Shown: positions 10,720-21,699 of the stretch, piece by piece
Layout: every line of letters begins with the position of its first letter
How positions within the stretch are numbered: the first letter of the stretch is position 1
Origin: Datisca glomerata
Lineage: Eukaryota > Streptophyta > Magnoliopsida > Cucurbitales > Datiscaceae
Assembly (NCBI GenBank): GCA_003255025.1
Contig: QANY01008329.1
Coordinates: 199,151-263,150, forward strand
Length of the DNA stretch: 64,000 nt
Direction of reading: 5' to 3'
Notes under the pieces: generated by a model
Database searches by the model: none
What the model saw: the letters and a program-made list of their open reading frames with translations, nothing else
What the model was told of the DNA's origin: nothing
Position numbers and translations under genes: made by a program

Positions 10720-10878
10720 GGATCCGCAGGGAGGCCATACAGAGTCTGCAGGAGTGACCGAAGATTGTTGGCTCTACTCCGCTGTTGTGGCTAGTGTTGT
10801 GCTCTAACCTCCAGATGACAACCAAGATTGCCCTGGTATAGCTCCAATTGGCGCATGAACTTGTGACTTCGGCTGGAA
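10720..10878 (-). pseudogene. Fragment resembling the N-terminal region of pre-mRNA-processing protein PRP40
   Basis: On the minus strand, after TTCCCACAG (acceptor), the frame reads FQPKSQVHAPIGAIPGQSWL, SSGG, stop, STTLATTAE, stop, SQQSSVTPADSVW. Spacing of FQP..SQ.HAP, GQ.WLSSG and Q.SVTP fits the Gln/Pro-rich segment before the WW domains of plant PRP40, as I recall it. PRP40 is a U1 snRNP-associated splicing factor. Two in-frame stops make this a pseudogene piece. The low complexity of the source region limits confidence. Its setting beside a CACTA end suggests capture. Confidence 0.45.
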
Positions 10879-12116
10879 CTGTGGGAAATATATTGTGGTT
10901 GGCCAAGGTGAGTTGGCAAGGGTCCATACAGTAAACATGGAAAATATATTATACATACAAAATACTTCAGAAAGTAGGAAAAACCATTATGCTAGAGAAG
11001 TGAGAAATCCAGTATATGACGAAGAGACATGTAATCCAGAGGCATCCATGCCAGAAATATAATTAACCATGGGATGAAAATTGGTTGAGACTGAGACGGA
11101 ACAGACTGAAACTGCAGGTTGAAGTTTTCCAACAGATTTACTATATTTTCAATAACTAGTATATTTTATGTAAGTGTACATGTCTAAACATCATCAATGA
11201 TAAACATGAGAATTTCCAAGATGAGTAATCTAGGGGGAGATAGAAATACATGAAGATACCAAGAGAAAATTTCAAAATACGTAAACAAAGAATATGCCAT
11301 ACTGCAGAACATGAATATATTTAAAGAAAATTATCATTGACGCAGGAAAGCAAGCCAACTTGGTCCAATTACTGCCCTTGTCCATACTCATGCGAGGATG
11401 CCTGGGCAAGGGTTGGCCAACTAGGTTATTTTTATATTACCTATTGGCTAACTAGGTTAAAAGTTTATCACAAGATCTGGTAAATCTCCAAACAAAAGCT
11501 AAATAAAAATTCTAGAAAAAAGCAAAAAAAAAAAAAGACATCTTAGACAAAATCTGAACATTTTCAAGAAAACTAATTGATCTCTGATATAAAAGAGCGA
11601 GATGAATTTACTATAGAAAAGAATTACCATATTTTAATCTCACTTCATAAAATTTTAGACGAAAGCTAACTTTATAAGTTATAAGAAAATTAAGCTTCCT
11701 GTTATGATCAGTTAAGTCTACAAATGGTACAAAGTTGCAACTAATTTTTCAATGGCCATAAACAGCTAAGGCTCAAGCTAATAAAGTAATGATCAACAAT
11801 GGAGAGTTTTGGAACGGTTAAGTACCAAAATCGACAAAAAATTGAAAGTAAAGCTTACAATAGAAGTCAATTGATAAAAATGAACTACCATGATATAGCA
11901 GGAGATGCAAACAGCAGCAGCTAATGCAAGCATCATTTAGCTTTTCTTCCTTTTAGTTTCAAATTTAGGTACATCTAGAGACAAGGTTGATATGCAGCAG
12001 AATTGGGTAATATTGAAGTTATAACATGAAAATCAGGGGGAAAAACAAACCAGAATCATACTACAGATGCGTGAGCCCTAACACCAAATCGAAACTCAGG
12101 GAGGGAGGACAAAAGA

Positions 12117-12240
12117 TGATATATATATGTATATATATAGATAGATAGATAAATATAGAGAGATAGATAGATAGAGAGAGAAAGAGAGAGAGAATGATAG
12201 ATGGATTGATAGATAGATAGAGATAGAGAGAGAGAGAGAG
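12117..12240. repeat. Compound (TA)/(GATA)/(GA) microsatellite
   Basis: A run of TATATG, GATA and GAGA units about 120 bp long. The long minus-strand open frame across it is low-complexity Ser/Leu/Tyr and not a protein. Confidence 0.9.
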
Positions 12241-12749
12241 AGGAGGTGAACCTTTGAGGTGAGAGTCAGCACATAACCACAGTGAGGCTGCGAACATGAG
12301 GCTAGAGATGAAGCAGAGGTTAAGGCACATACGCGGGATCAGAGAGGGAATGAAATGGGAAAGAAAGCAGAGTCAAAGTAAAGTATAAACTTCTTTTGTT
12401 TACTAAATACGATAGGGAGTTAAGGTCCCGTCATTTTAGTTCATTTTACTATCCAATACGATGAGGTCTTTATCCCTGCCGTTTAATTTAAAGAAAGACA
12501 TCATTTACTACGACAGGGTTTTGACATCCCATCATTTTAATCTCATCCCATCGTATTTAATATATTTTAAAATGACGGGGTTTTTATCCACCGTCATAGA
12601 AAATCAACCCCGTCGTGTCTATTTTTTACGCCTGTCATGAAAAATGAAATTTGTAGTAGTGTCTTAAAACAAGTTTATCAAACATATATTTTGATTTCAA
12701 TTGTTTTTACATTTTCTAAAAAATAATTTTCCAACCACAAACCTCGTGA

Positions 12750-13052
12750 TCAGCTGAAGTTTCATATGAAGAATTATATGAACAGTTTAAGAAGAAACAA
12801 GACTGAATGATGGAATGAGAAGGGAAGAAGAAGAGAAGAGGGAAGTGAGCTGAGAGAGAAGAAAGAATAAGATAGGAAGAGAAAGAATACTTCTATTCTA
12901 TGTATTATTCCTTCAGAAGTTTTTACTTTAAGTGGTACAAGATTATCAAAGATTGCTAAGCTAACTGTCAAGACTGTTAGTTTACTAACTCATATTATCC
13001 TCTAACATAAATTGTTATTAACACTCACATTATTTACTCATTACTCTTAACA
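12750..13052 (-). mobile_element. Probable 3' LTR of a minus-strand Copia element
   Basis: On the minus strand a polypurine tract AAAGGGGA (plus 13053-13060) is followed by TGTTAAGAG, a classic PPT/LTR junction. It lies next to Copia RNase H remnants that read in the same direction. The outer end of the LTR is not clear; 12750 is an estimate. Confidence 0.55.
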
Positions 13053-13060
13053 TCCCCTTT

Positions 13061-13495
13061 CAAACTCATGCTAGAATTTAAAGTCATGAGTTTGATTTTA
13101 ACAGTCGTAAACCTTATTGTAGAAACAAGCTTTGTAAAGAAATTTGCTAGCCGAAACTCAAAGCCAGTATGATGAACAATCAAGTCATTCTTGACAACAT
13201 TTTCACTCACAAAATAATAATCTATTTCCACATGCTTTGTTTAGCATGTAAAACTTGATTAAAGGCCAGAGATATAGCTGAGGTGTTATTACACCACAAT
13301 GTTAGAGGATCCTCTATAGATGTGTTAACTAATGCTTTGAATTCACCCTCAGTTGCGGGATCTTGCTACTATTGTTTTCTTCTTAGCACTCCAAGAAATA
13401 TGATTAGAACCTAAGAATACAATAAAGATTGATGTTGCCCAATCTGCATCAGTAAAGGCATGTACTTGTAGATGTCCATGCTTGAACCAAATGCC
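13061..13495 (-). pseudogene. Copia RNase H remnant
   Basis: Minus-strand translation around 13490-13340 gives GIWFKHGHLQVHAFTDADWA and then FLGSNHISWSAKKKTIVARS. This matches the Copia RNase H start (YTDADWAGS) and the SWxSKKQ..VARSS motif. Further down come TLWCNNTSAISLA, LHAKQSM and a trace of the tail (ANFFTKL in another frame). Several stops and shifts are present. The polypurine tract and LTR follow directly, so this is the 3' end of a Copia element whose 5' part is lost. Confidence 0.7.
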
Positions 13496-13499
13496 ATGA

Positions 13500-13960
13500 T
13501 CCAGAGTTCTTATAATTAAACTTTATATAAAAAGTTTGATATTTCAAATCACATATCATGCTTGAACCAAATACCAAAATGATTTTAATTTACAACTTGC
13601 AATGGACAAACTCTGTGTTGAAGAAGGAAAAGCTACAGCCTCAGAAGAAAATCTTCATCATAGGCAAAAGAGGGAAGCAGAACAGAGACTTTCCCAAACA
13701 CAGTAGATGTCTAACCATTTCTGGTAAAAAACGATTTCAGGCTACAAGTAGGCATCCGTTGGATTCATAGGAGATCATAGGCAACCGTTAGAATCACTTG
13801 TATATATACATCATCCCTCATTGTAAACAAACATAATTTTATCTTCAATAACAGATCAGAACCAAAAAGGGTTCATCATCTCTGAAGCTCATCACTTCCC
13901 AAAGATCAGAACCAGACAGGTTCATCATTTCTACACTCTGGGACAATTTACGATAAGTTT
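13500..13960 (+). other. LTR-like fragment with TATA motif
   Basis: Contains TGTATATATACATC near 13800 followed by a leader-like stretch with repeats of AGATCAGAACCA and GGTTCATCAT. This resembles the U3/R part of an LTR. No partner LTR or target duplication was found, so the assignment is tentative. Confidence 0.3.
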
Positions 13961-15754
13961 AATATAAAATTTGATTCATGATCGTATAACAAAATATGTT
14001 AAAGTTAGGTGCCTTATTATTTTAATTACGATAGTAATTGTTCATTATGAATTAAAAAACGAACTTTGTGGAGATCGCTAGTGATGAAGATTTCGTTGTT
14101 TGTTTTGTTCTTTAATAAGAAGTGATCCTTAAACCATATTCAAGTTTGACTTTCTTTGAGAAATATTGCTTTTAGTTAGAGAATGAGCCAAAAGATTGTT
14201 GCTTTATTGTATTTATTAACAGCACGTTGTGGCCAAGTCGTTTTCACATGAAAATCCAAGATTGTTTTTATGTAGGTTACCAATTTATCATCATCTTAGC
14301 CATTAAGGCCAATAAATATATTTCAAAATATATAAAAGTCACCCGTATAGATGAAACGCATCAAGCCAAATAATGTATTTGTACCATGTGGTTAATATAT
14401 TTCGTACTATTAATTGGGCCTGATTTGTTATGGAAAACGGGTCTATAAATGGAAAGAATAATATGGTTTTGTATAGAGGATGTTTATTTAAAACTTGTCA
14501 TTAAATCTCTCCTATATTATAAGATTAATGAAGGTGATATGTGATTTGAAATATAAATAGAAATTGATTCTTCAAATATAAGATTAGGCTTTCAGTTTCA
14601 GGAGAGAATTGCGCCAATACATACGTCTTTTATATGGCTCAAGAATTTTCATACACATTCTGTCGTTGATTGCTTTCCAACAATTTAATTATACTGAAAG
14701 CATAGAATTTGAAATTAAAGCTACTTAACTTACGTATCACCACTCACTCTACCTGCCGAGTTAAACATTCAAAAGTGAAATAATAATGGAATATAACATT
14801 GTCACGGCATAATACACAATAACCTCGGACTATTTTGATTGTTAAATGGCTCGTTGCTATTATCATAACATGACTATAAATCAGAATTAAGTAATTAGGC
14901 AAACATATATGTTCATAGGTAAGCTTTTTTAATTAGTAGAAGCGTACGTACGTGTTTTGCAACTGATAAGCATAGTTTCTTTGTCGATTCACCAACTATG
15001 TCGTAAAAACTTAAATATATTCATTTCCTTATTTACTATAAAATAAAAGATTATGTACTAACTTTTAATATTTATGAATTAAAATTTATATTAGACTTTG
15101 AATTAAATAATATACTAACCACACTTCTTAGTTAAACAATAGTTGACCCTCACAAACAATGTGTGTGGCACATTTTATATAAAATAAGTTATGTAGTAGT
15201 TTTCTAGAAATGTAACAATATAAAATAGATATAGAGTGACTCACTAAGAATGTAAGAAGATAAATTGTAGATTTATATATATAAGAATTTTAGTGCTAGA
15301 ACATTGTACACATAAAATAAGATTTGTTAAATTAAAAAATTAGATGCTTGATATTATACTAATAACATTACTTTTTAAATATTTATATAAAATGATTTTA
15401 TTCGATTTTATTTGTTAGATTCCTAAGAATTATTTTTGTCATTTAGTAGATTATTAGAAAATATATTAATATATTTTTCTGAATTTATTTATATGAATTT
15501 TCATGCTTCTAATAATATAAATTTCACATCATATAAGTTTTACAAATTACAGATGAATTAATTACTATTAACTAAATAATAATTTTTTCTTGTACATAAA
15601 AAAGATCTCAAAAGTAATATTTACGACATTCACGTTTTTAATTACACAATATGACCATCTGAACCATAGAGATTCAACAAGATGACCGCTGACGAGGTTT
15701 AAAATCACATCCAACGTAGTATATCATGCTTGTGACACAGAGCGACGATTGAAG
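13961..15754. other. AT-rich intergenic DNA, nothing recognised
   Basis: Very AT-rich, with many stops in every frame. No exon, terminal repeat or RNA gene was recognised. Confidence 0.5.
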
Positions 15755-16555
15755 TGATTTGAAAAGAGTTTTTTTAGAGTGTAATTAATCATTTAATTTA
15801 GAAAATAATTTTAGTCTATGAAAAACGGAGTTGGTCTGGGAGTCATTTGTGCGTGAGGAAGGTATTAGAACCCCACAACACATGTTATAGAAAACATTTA
15901 TGAAAATTTATCAAATGATATATCGTATTTTCAAAATGGTCCTAGGGGAATCTTTTGAAAAATTATTTTTTACATGTCTCATAATACACTATCTTGTATC
16001 AAAATTGAAACAAGTTTGATCACATTAATGAGTGGTACATAAACTGTTATTTATAAAATCATTTTTAAATCTATTAGAATTATCCTTGGTATCTCATGAA
16101 TAATTCATCATCTTAGTAGTTCGAAAAATTGGTGCTCCAAAAGTCTCAAAATCCTCATCTTAGTCGTTCGAGATTTGAAAATAGATTTTTTAGAGTTTGA
16201 TTGGCCATTTAATTTAGAAAATATTTTTGATCTATGAAAAAGTGAGTTGGTCTGGGAGTCATTTGTGTGTAGGGAATGTATTAGAACCCACAACACATGT
16301 TGTAAAAAACAATTATGAAAATTATCAAATGATATATCTTTTTTCAAAATGGTCCTAGGGAATGTTTTGAAAAATTATTTTTTTACATATCTCATAATGC
16401 GTTATCTTGTATCAAAATTGAAACAAGTTTTATCACATTAATGAGTGGTACAAAAACCGTTAAAAATTTTATAAAATCATTTTTTTAAATCTATTAGAAT
16501 TATCCTCGGTATCTCAAGAATAATTTCTCATCTTAGTAGTTCAAGAAATTGGCTT
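15755..16555. repeat. ~410-bp direct duplication
   Basis: About 15755-16130 and 16165-16555 are diverged direct copies. Shared landmarks are GAGTTGGTCTGGGAGTCATT (15829 and 16244), CAAAATGGTCCTAGG (about 15934 and 16345) and ATTAATGAGTGGTACA (about 16024 and 16438). The offset is about 410-415 bp, with scattered substitutions and small indels. No coding sequence lies inside. Confidence 0.8.
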
Positions 16556-16813
16556 ATGGTCCCAATCAAACTTTGACGATGTAGCTCGAGTAATTACCTT
16601 GTTCTCCCAGGACATTGATAATGACTTAATAACTTTACTCACCAAATCATTATTAGTAAAGGTCTTACCAAGATCGTTAAGAGAACTTACAATACTACTG
16701 AAAAGATCAAACATATCTTTAATGCTTTCAATTTGACGCATTTTAAACATTTCATACTCAGGCATGAGAGAGAATATCAATCTTAGAGTCTTTAACCTCA
16801 TGTGTGCCTTCAT
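16556..16813 (-). pseudogene. Retrotransposon gag fragment
   Basis: Minus-strand translation gives MRQIESIKDMFDLFSSIVSS, LNDLGKTFTNNDLVSKVIKS and LSMSWENKVITRATS. This is the UBN2/DUF4219-type gag core (LGKxYTNxDLVxKIxxSLPxSW). No PR, IN or RT is attached, so it is an isolated remnant. It lies beside the direct duplication. Confidence 0.7.
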
Positions 16814-17575
16814 GTGTGATTTCTAATACATGTGAAAGATCTTTTATAGATTCACACATACAAATATGATTATATTCATCTATACTCAAGGCAAAGATAA
16901 GACATTTATCACTTGAGCATTTAAAGAAAATTTAATTTTGTCACTCTTGATCTTTAGGATAAAAAATCGAAGTTTATTCAGAGACCTATAGGTGCAACAG
17001 GGTCCTTGAAGCATTCTAAGTTCAGAAAACTTTCATTTAAGTTATTTGAAATTCATTTGATATGCTTTGTGCCTTCGTAATATGTACGATTTTGTTTGCC
17101 ATAAATTGTTTTTGCATAAACACTTGAGATTAAACATGATTTTTACTTTATTTAAGACCTACACACTTAGTTAAAATATTAGTCGACGTATTATTTTTCA
17201 TCATCAAAATTATCACATTGGCTAGGATCAACAAACAGATCCTCCTAGATTTGGTGAAAAGATCAAGTAGGATCAAAGATGTTAAAATTTCAAATTTCTT
17301 ATCTTTATCTCTATGCGGCGGTGTGAAAGTCTTTTATTTTGTTTGATCCTAATCTGATATTTTTTGAACAAAAATCATATGATCCTTTGGATTATCATGA
17401 TTATTGAGTGGTCAGAGATTGAATTCAAGATTTGACACCGTGTTTATCTTAAGTTGATAAATCATTTACTAGAGATAATGTATCAGATGTTATTTCAAGA
17501 CTAATTAATGATATCTTAGAATTGAGAGGAATAAGAAATAATGGAAATAAGGAGAAGACGAAGTATATGTATTTG
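16814..17575. other. Flank of the Gypsy element, unassigned
   Basis: No gene seen. It follows the abrupt end of the integrase frame near 17605, so it may be non-element DNA beyond a truncation or an unrecognised 3' LTR. Confidence 0.35.
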
Positions 17576-18538
17576 TCAACTGAGAAAGAAAAGAAAAAAA
17601 CATGTATTCATCATCTTGTTATTTAAATTTGTCTCATTATCTATGAAGATTCTTTCAGGTAGACCATATCGACAAATTATTTCCTTTTTAATGAACTTAA
17701 CAATCATATTTCTGGTTACACTCGAATAAGAATTTGCCTTCACCCATTTGGTAAAATAATCTATAGAGACCAAAATGAAACGATGCCCGTGAGAGGCTTT
17801 TGGTGTGATGGGACCAATGACGTCTATGCCCCACATAGAGAACGGCCAAGGCGCGGCCATGACTTGTAAAGGGGATGCGAGTACGTTAATTTTATCCGCA
17901 TAAATTTGACATTTATGGAATTTCTTGGCGTACTTGATGCAGTCAGATTCTAGAGTTAACCAATAATATCCTGCTCTCAAGGTTTGTTTGGCCATCATAT
18001 GTCCATTAGCATGAACATCAAAAATTCCTTCGTGAAATTTCTCTATGATTTGATTCGTTTCTCTTGCATCAACACATCTTAAGAACACTATATCATGGTT
18101 TCTTTTGTAGAGTATTTCACCATTCAAGAAGAAACCCATGGACAATCTTCTAATAATGCGTTTATCATTCTCAGAAGTTTTGGATGGATATTCCCCACTC
18201 TTTATATACTGCTTGATGTCATAATACCATGGTCTTGTGTTTGGCTCTTCTGCAATACTCATACAATGAGTAGGAAAATCTCGCTTATCAAATTTTATGG
18301 GTTGCACTTCTTCCTTAAAGTCTGCGGTGAATATGGATGCTAGAGTTGCCAATACATCTATAATTTTATTATTCTCTCTGGGTATATGGTCAAATGAGAT
18401 CACTTTAAAATTTTGGCTTAACTTAGTTACATGTTTGTTGTAACGTACCAGCTTGGAATCTCTAGCTTCCCATTCCCCGTTTAGTTGTCGTATCACCAAT
18501 AACGAATCTCCGTACACTCGAAACTTCTTTATCTTCAT
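17576..18538 (-). pseudogene. Gypsy RNase H C-terminal part and integrase, truncated
   Basis: An open frame of 320 residues. The N-terminal part (VYGDSLLVIRQLNGEWEARD, then FDHIPRENNKIIDVLA) is the RNase H end. It is followed by the integrase zinc-binding region (HEGIFDVHANGHMMAKQTLR, then CIKYAKKFHKCQIYAD), with the expected H..H..C..C spacing. The catalytic core starts at WGIDVIGPI (first Asp) and reaches RYGLPERIFIDNETNLNNK (second Asp). The catalytic Glu and the C-terminal domain are missing, because the sequence diverges after NNKMM and stops. It cannot be active. Confidence 0.85.
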
Positions 18539-18637
18539 ATTATAAGCTGCTTGAATTCACATGGAACATGGCTCATATTCTGCCACATTGTTTGTGCAGT
18601 CAAAGCATAGTTTTGCCGTGAATCGAAAAAACATCCC

Positions 18638-20019
18638 CTAAGGATATATGAGGATTGCCCTAATTTCATATCCTACATCATTAGATGCGCCATCAAATAA
18701 CATTGTCCACAATTCTGGATCCATAGATTCTCCTTCATTTTTTAATATGACTGATATGTTCTCATCAGGAAAATCAAACTTCATAGGCTCATAAACTTGC
18801 ATTGGTTGATCTGCCAGATAATCAGCAAGTACACTTCCTTTTATTGACTTTCTCGTGATATAAACAATATCATATTCCGTGAGCAACATTTTCCATTTAG
18901 TAATTCGCCCAGAAAATGATGGCTTTTCAAAGATGTATTTGATTGGATCCATTTTTGAAATTAACCAAGTGGTGTGTTATAACATGTATTATCTAAGCCG
19001 ATGAGCAACCCAGGCTAATGCACAACACGTTTTCTCCAACATTGAATAATTAGCCTCATAGTTGGTAAACCTTTTGCTTAAATAGTATATTGCTTGTTCT
19101 TTCCTTCTAGAGGCGTCGTGTTGACCAAGTACGTAACCCAATGATTTTCCTGTTACTGTAAGATACAAAATGAGTGGACGGCCTAGAGTTGGAGGAACAA
19201 GTATAGGCAGATTTTATGAGTATTGCTTGATCTTCTTAAAAGCAATTTGACAATCATCATTTCATCCTTCTGTATCACTTTTACGGAGAAGTTTAAAGAT
19301 AGGTTCATAAGTTACAGTTAGATGTGAGATGAACCAGGCTATGTAATTTAATCTCTCCAAGAAACCTTTAACTTCCTTTTGAGTTTGAGGTGGTAGTATA
19401 TCAACGATGGCTCGAACATTGTTAGGGTCAACTTTTATTCCTTCCTTGCTCACGACAAACCAAGTAGTTTCCTTGAAGATGCTGCGAATGTACTCTTTGT
19501 CGGGTTAAGCTTTAACTGGAACTTTCTCAACTGTTCAAATAGTTTTCACAGAGTGACCATATGATCTTCCCTTTGACGAGATTTAGCAATCATATCATCA
19601 ACGTACACTTCAATTTCTTTATGCATCATATCATGAAACAGTGTTACAATTGCCAGTTAGTAAGTCACCCCTGCATTCTTTAGACTAAATGACATAACCT
19701 TACAACAAAATGGTCGTCTTTTCACGGTCTTCAGGAGCCATTTTGATTTGGTTATACCCCGAAAAACCATCCATGAAAGAGAAGGTTGAATGTCCTGCAG
19801 TGTTATCTACTAAGATATCGATGTGGGCAATGGAAAATTATCCTTGGGGCTTGCCCGATTTAAGTCTCTATAATCGACGCACACCCTTACCTTCCTATTT
19901 TTCTTTAGCACTGGGACTATGTTAGCAACCCATTCAAGGTATTTTTCTACTTCTAGAAAACCCGCATCTACTTGTTTTTTAACTTCTTCTTTGATCTGTA
20001 CCAGCATGTATGGTTTCAT
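18638..20019 (-). pseudogene. Gypsy reverse transcriptase and RNase H N-terminal part
   Basis: Broken frames give RT in order. At 19810-20019: GFLEVEKYLEWVANIVPVLK then VRVCVDYRDLNRASPKDNFP. Near 19591-19605 is the catalytic YVDDM box (EIEVYVDDMIAKSR). At 19262-19453 is the thumb (KEGIKVDPNNVRAIVDI). At 18638-18952 is the connection/RNase H start (TEYDIVYITRKSIKGSVLAD, later ELWTMLFDGASN). Several stops and shifts separate the pieces. Confidence 0.82.
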
Positions 20020-20733
20020 TTTTCGTAACTTTTGTCACATTGGTTTACTTTTGGACATAAGTGGCAACCACGATATCGGTGCCTAGACCTAGCATATCTT
20101 GGTAAGACCATGAAAAGACGTCAATATACTCTTTGAGTAAGTCAATTAATTCTCGGTGGCTCTTGCTTGTCATAGAAGTGTCGATTTAGACTTTTTTTGT
20201 CTCTCCCTCCAATCCCAAATTTATCACCTCCGTTAACACTTGATATGATTGAGTTATTTTTTCATCCTCTTCTACCATTCTTAACATTTCCGAAGATGGT
20301 TAAAAAAAATTTTCGTCACTATCATCTGACTCTACACTAAGAATGAGATTGTCAAAGTTATTGCTTATGCTCTTATTTTCAAAATCACCGTTCTTGAACC
20401 TGAATCAGATTATTGGATGAAAAGAATGCGAGAAAAGAAAATAAACAATGCATGAATATGAACAACATTTCAGATATGGAAAAATCAGACATAAAAGAAA
20501 GAACAAAAAGTATTGGAATTGTATTTATTATTAGCAAAAGGAGACGAAACAAGTTTTTAGATTTTCATTTAAAGAGATGACATGAAATAGACGAGAACAT
20601 AGGCCCATAATAATGAAATTCCTAAGGCATTGGGTAGAATCATTAAAATTTTGGCATGAACACATTACTCTTGAAAATTTTCGAGAAGTACTGGTAGCTC
20701 GGTGACGTCCCAATTCTCCCACTTCTGAAGGAT

Positions 20734-21105
20734 TCAGAAATATGGGGTATGATCGCCATCCCTATTTTCGAGCCTAGCAATCCTCTTTTCTTTCTTTTGA
20801 GCTTCCACTCTCTTTCTATCAGCCTTGGTCGGTCTATATCCAAGCCCAAACCTTTGTTCATTATTGTCCCACTCGATTAACTTATTTATGCCTTGATGCT
20901 TACCCCTGAGTCCTTTGCCTCGCTTGTATCCCCCTTTTATCATCAACTTTGCCACCATCTGAGATGCTTTTGGTAGGTTTGATGTTGGAGCGAGTTTCCC
21001 ACTAGCAACAAATGTGGTGTTCGCAATCTCAAATGATCGAAATGAGCACTCTAATGCTTCTTCTGCCACCTCAACATATGGCATGGTAGCCGGCTTGGAT
21101 ACCAA
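20734..21105 (-). pseudogene. G-patch segment of the Gypsy polyprotein
   Basis: Contains QMVAKLMIKGGYKRGKGLRG, then RFGLGYRPTKADRKRVEAQK. This is the Gly-rich G-patch-like motif found between protease and RT in several plant Tat/Athila-type elements. It is open for 123 residues. Family knowledge suggests nucleic-acid binding; a role here is not testable from sequence. Confidence 0.65.
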
Positions 21106-21108
21106 TAA

Positions 21109-21627
21109 TTATTCTTCCCCATATATATAAATGAGTTTATGATCCATTATAAATTTCAGCTTATGATGTAATGAAGACGGTACTGCCCCGACAGAGTGAA
21201 ACCATGATCGACCTGAAAGAAAACTGTATGCTGGATTTATGTCCATCACTTGGAAAACAATATTGAGTAGACATGGCAGGATTCGAATTTGTATCTCTAT
21301 GTCTCCGACTACTTCTCTTCGGGTACCGTCGAATGCTCTTACTATCATCATGCTCGGTCGTATTTTTGTTGCATCGACAAAAAGCTTTGCTAGTGTGAAT
21401 CTTGGCATTACATTTAGAGACGAGCCGTTATCAATCAATACTTTTGCAACAATATAATCCATACATTTTACGGATATACATAGAGCTCTGGTGTGTCCAG
21501 TACCATCGGCATGGATTTCATTATATGTGAAAGTGATAAAATTTGGTACGGTAATATTTCCCAAAATTCCACTCAGCTTCTCCTCCGTATTGTCATGACA
21601 GACATATGCTTGATTCAAAACCTTCAA
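21109..21627 (-). pseudogene. Gypsy aspartic protease domain
   Basis: A 172-residue frame with the retropepsin active site VLIDNGSSLNVMP (D-N-G-S, a usual variant in this group). It is preceded by the strand HTRALCISVKCMDYIVAKVL and followed by FQVMDINPAYSFLSGRSWFH, which is the typical ILGRPWxH motif. It lies directly before the G-patch piece and in the same direction. The local frame is intact, but the element as a whole is not. Confidence 0.78.
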
Positions 21628-21699
21628 TAATGCTTGGCGATGTGGTTCTGAAGTTAGAAAGAGTGACAGTAAAGATATGCGAACAGGTAAGCGATTACG

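Larger units (their letters stand above)
10128..12661. other. Stretch ending in an unpaired CACTA terminus
   Basis: The end at 12661 reads AAATTTGTAGTAGTG, and the 270 bp before it carry repeats of CCCGTCAT/GACGGGG, so it is a CACTA right end. Its subterminal sequence differs from the element at 5627-10127. I found no matching left end in the window. The interior holds a PRP40-like fragment (10720-10878) and a GATA/GA microsatellite. The rest is AT-rich, with no gene seen. Confidence 0.55.

Noticed and set aside
12061..12330. Minus-strand open frame with Tyr/Ser/Ile repeats
   Set aside because: It covers the GATA/GA microsatellite and has no protein-like composition.
5627..12661. Pairing the left CACTA end at 5627 with the right end at 12661
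   Set aside because: The end at 10127 gives the better terminal match and the TTT duplication; 12661 is followed by TCT and has different subterminal repeats.
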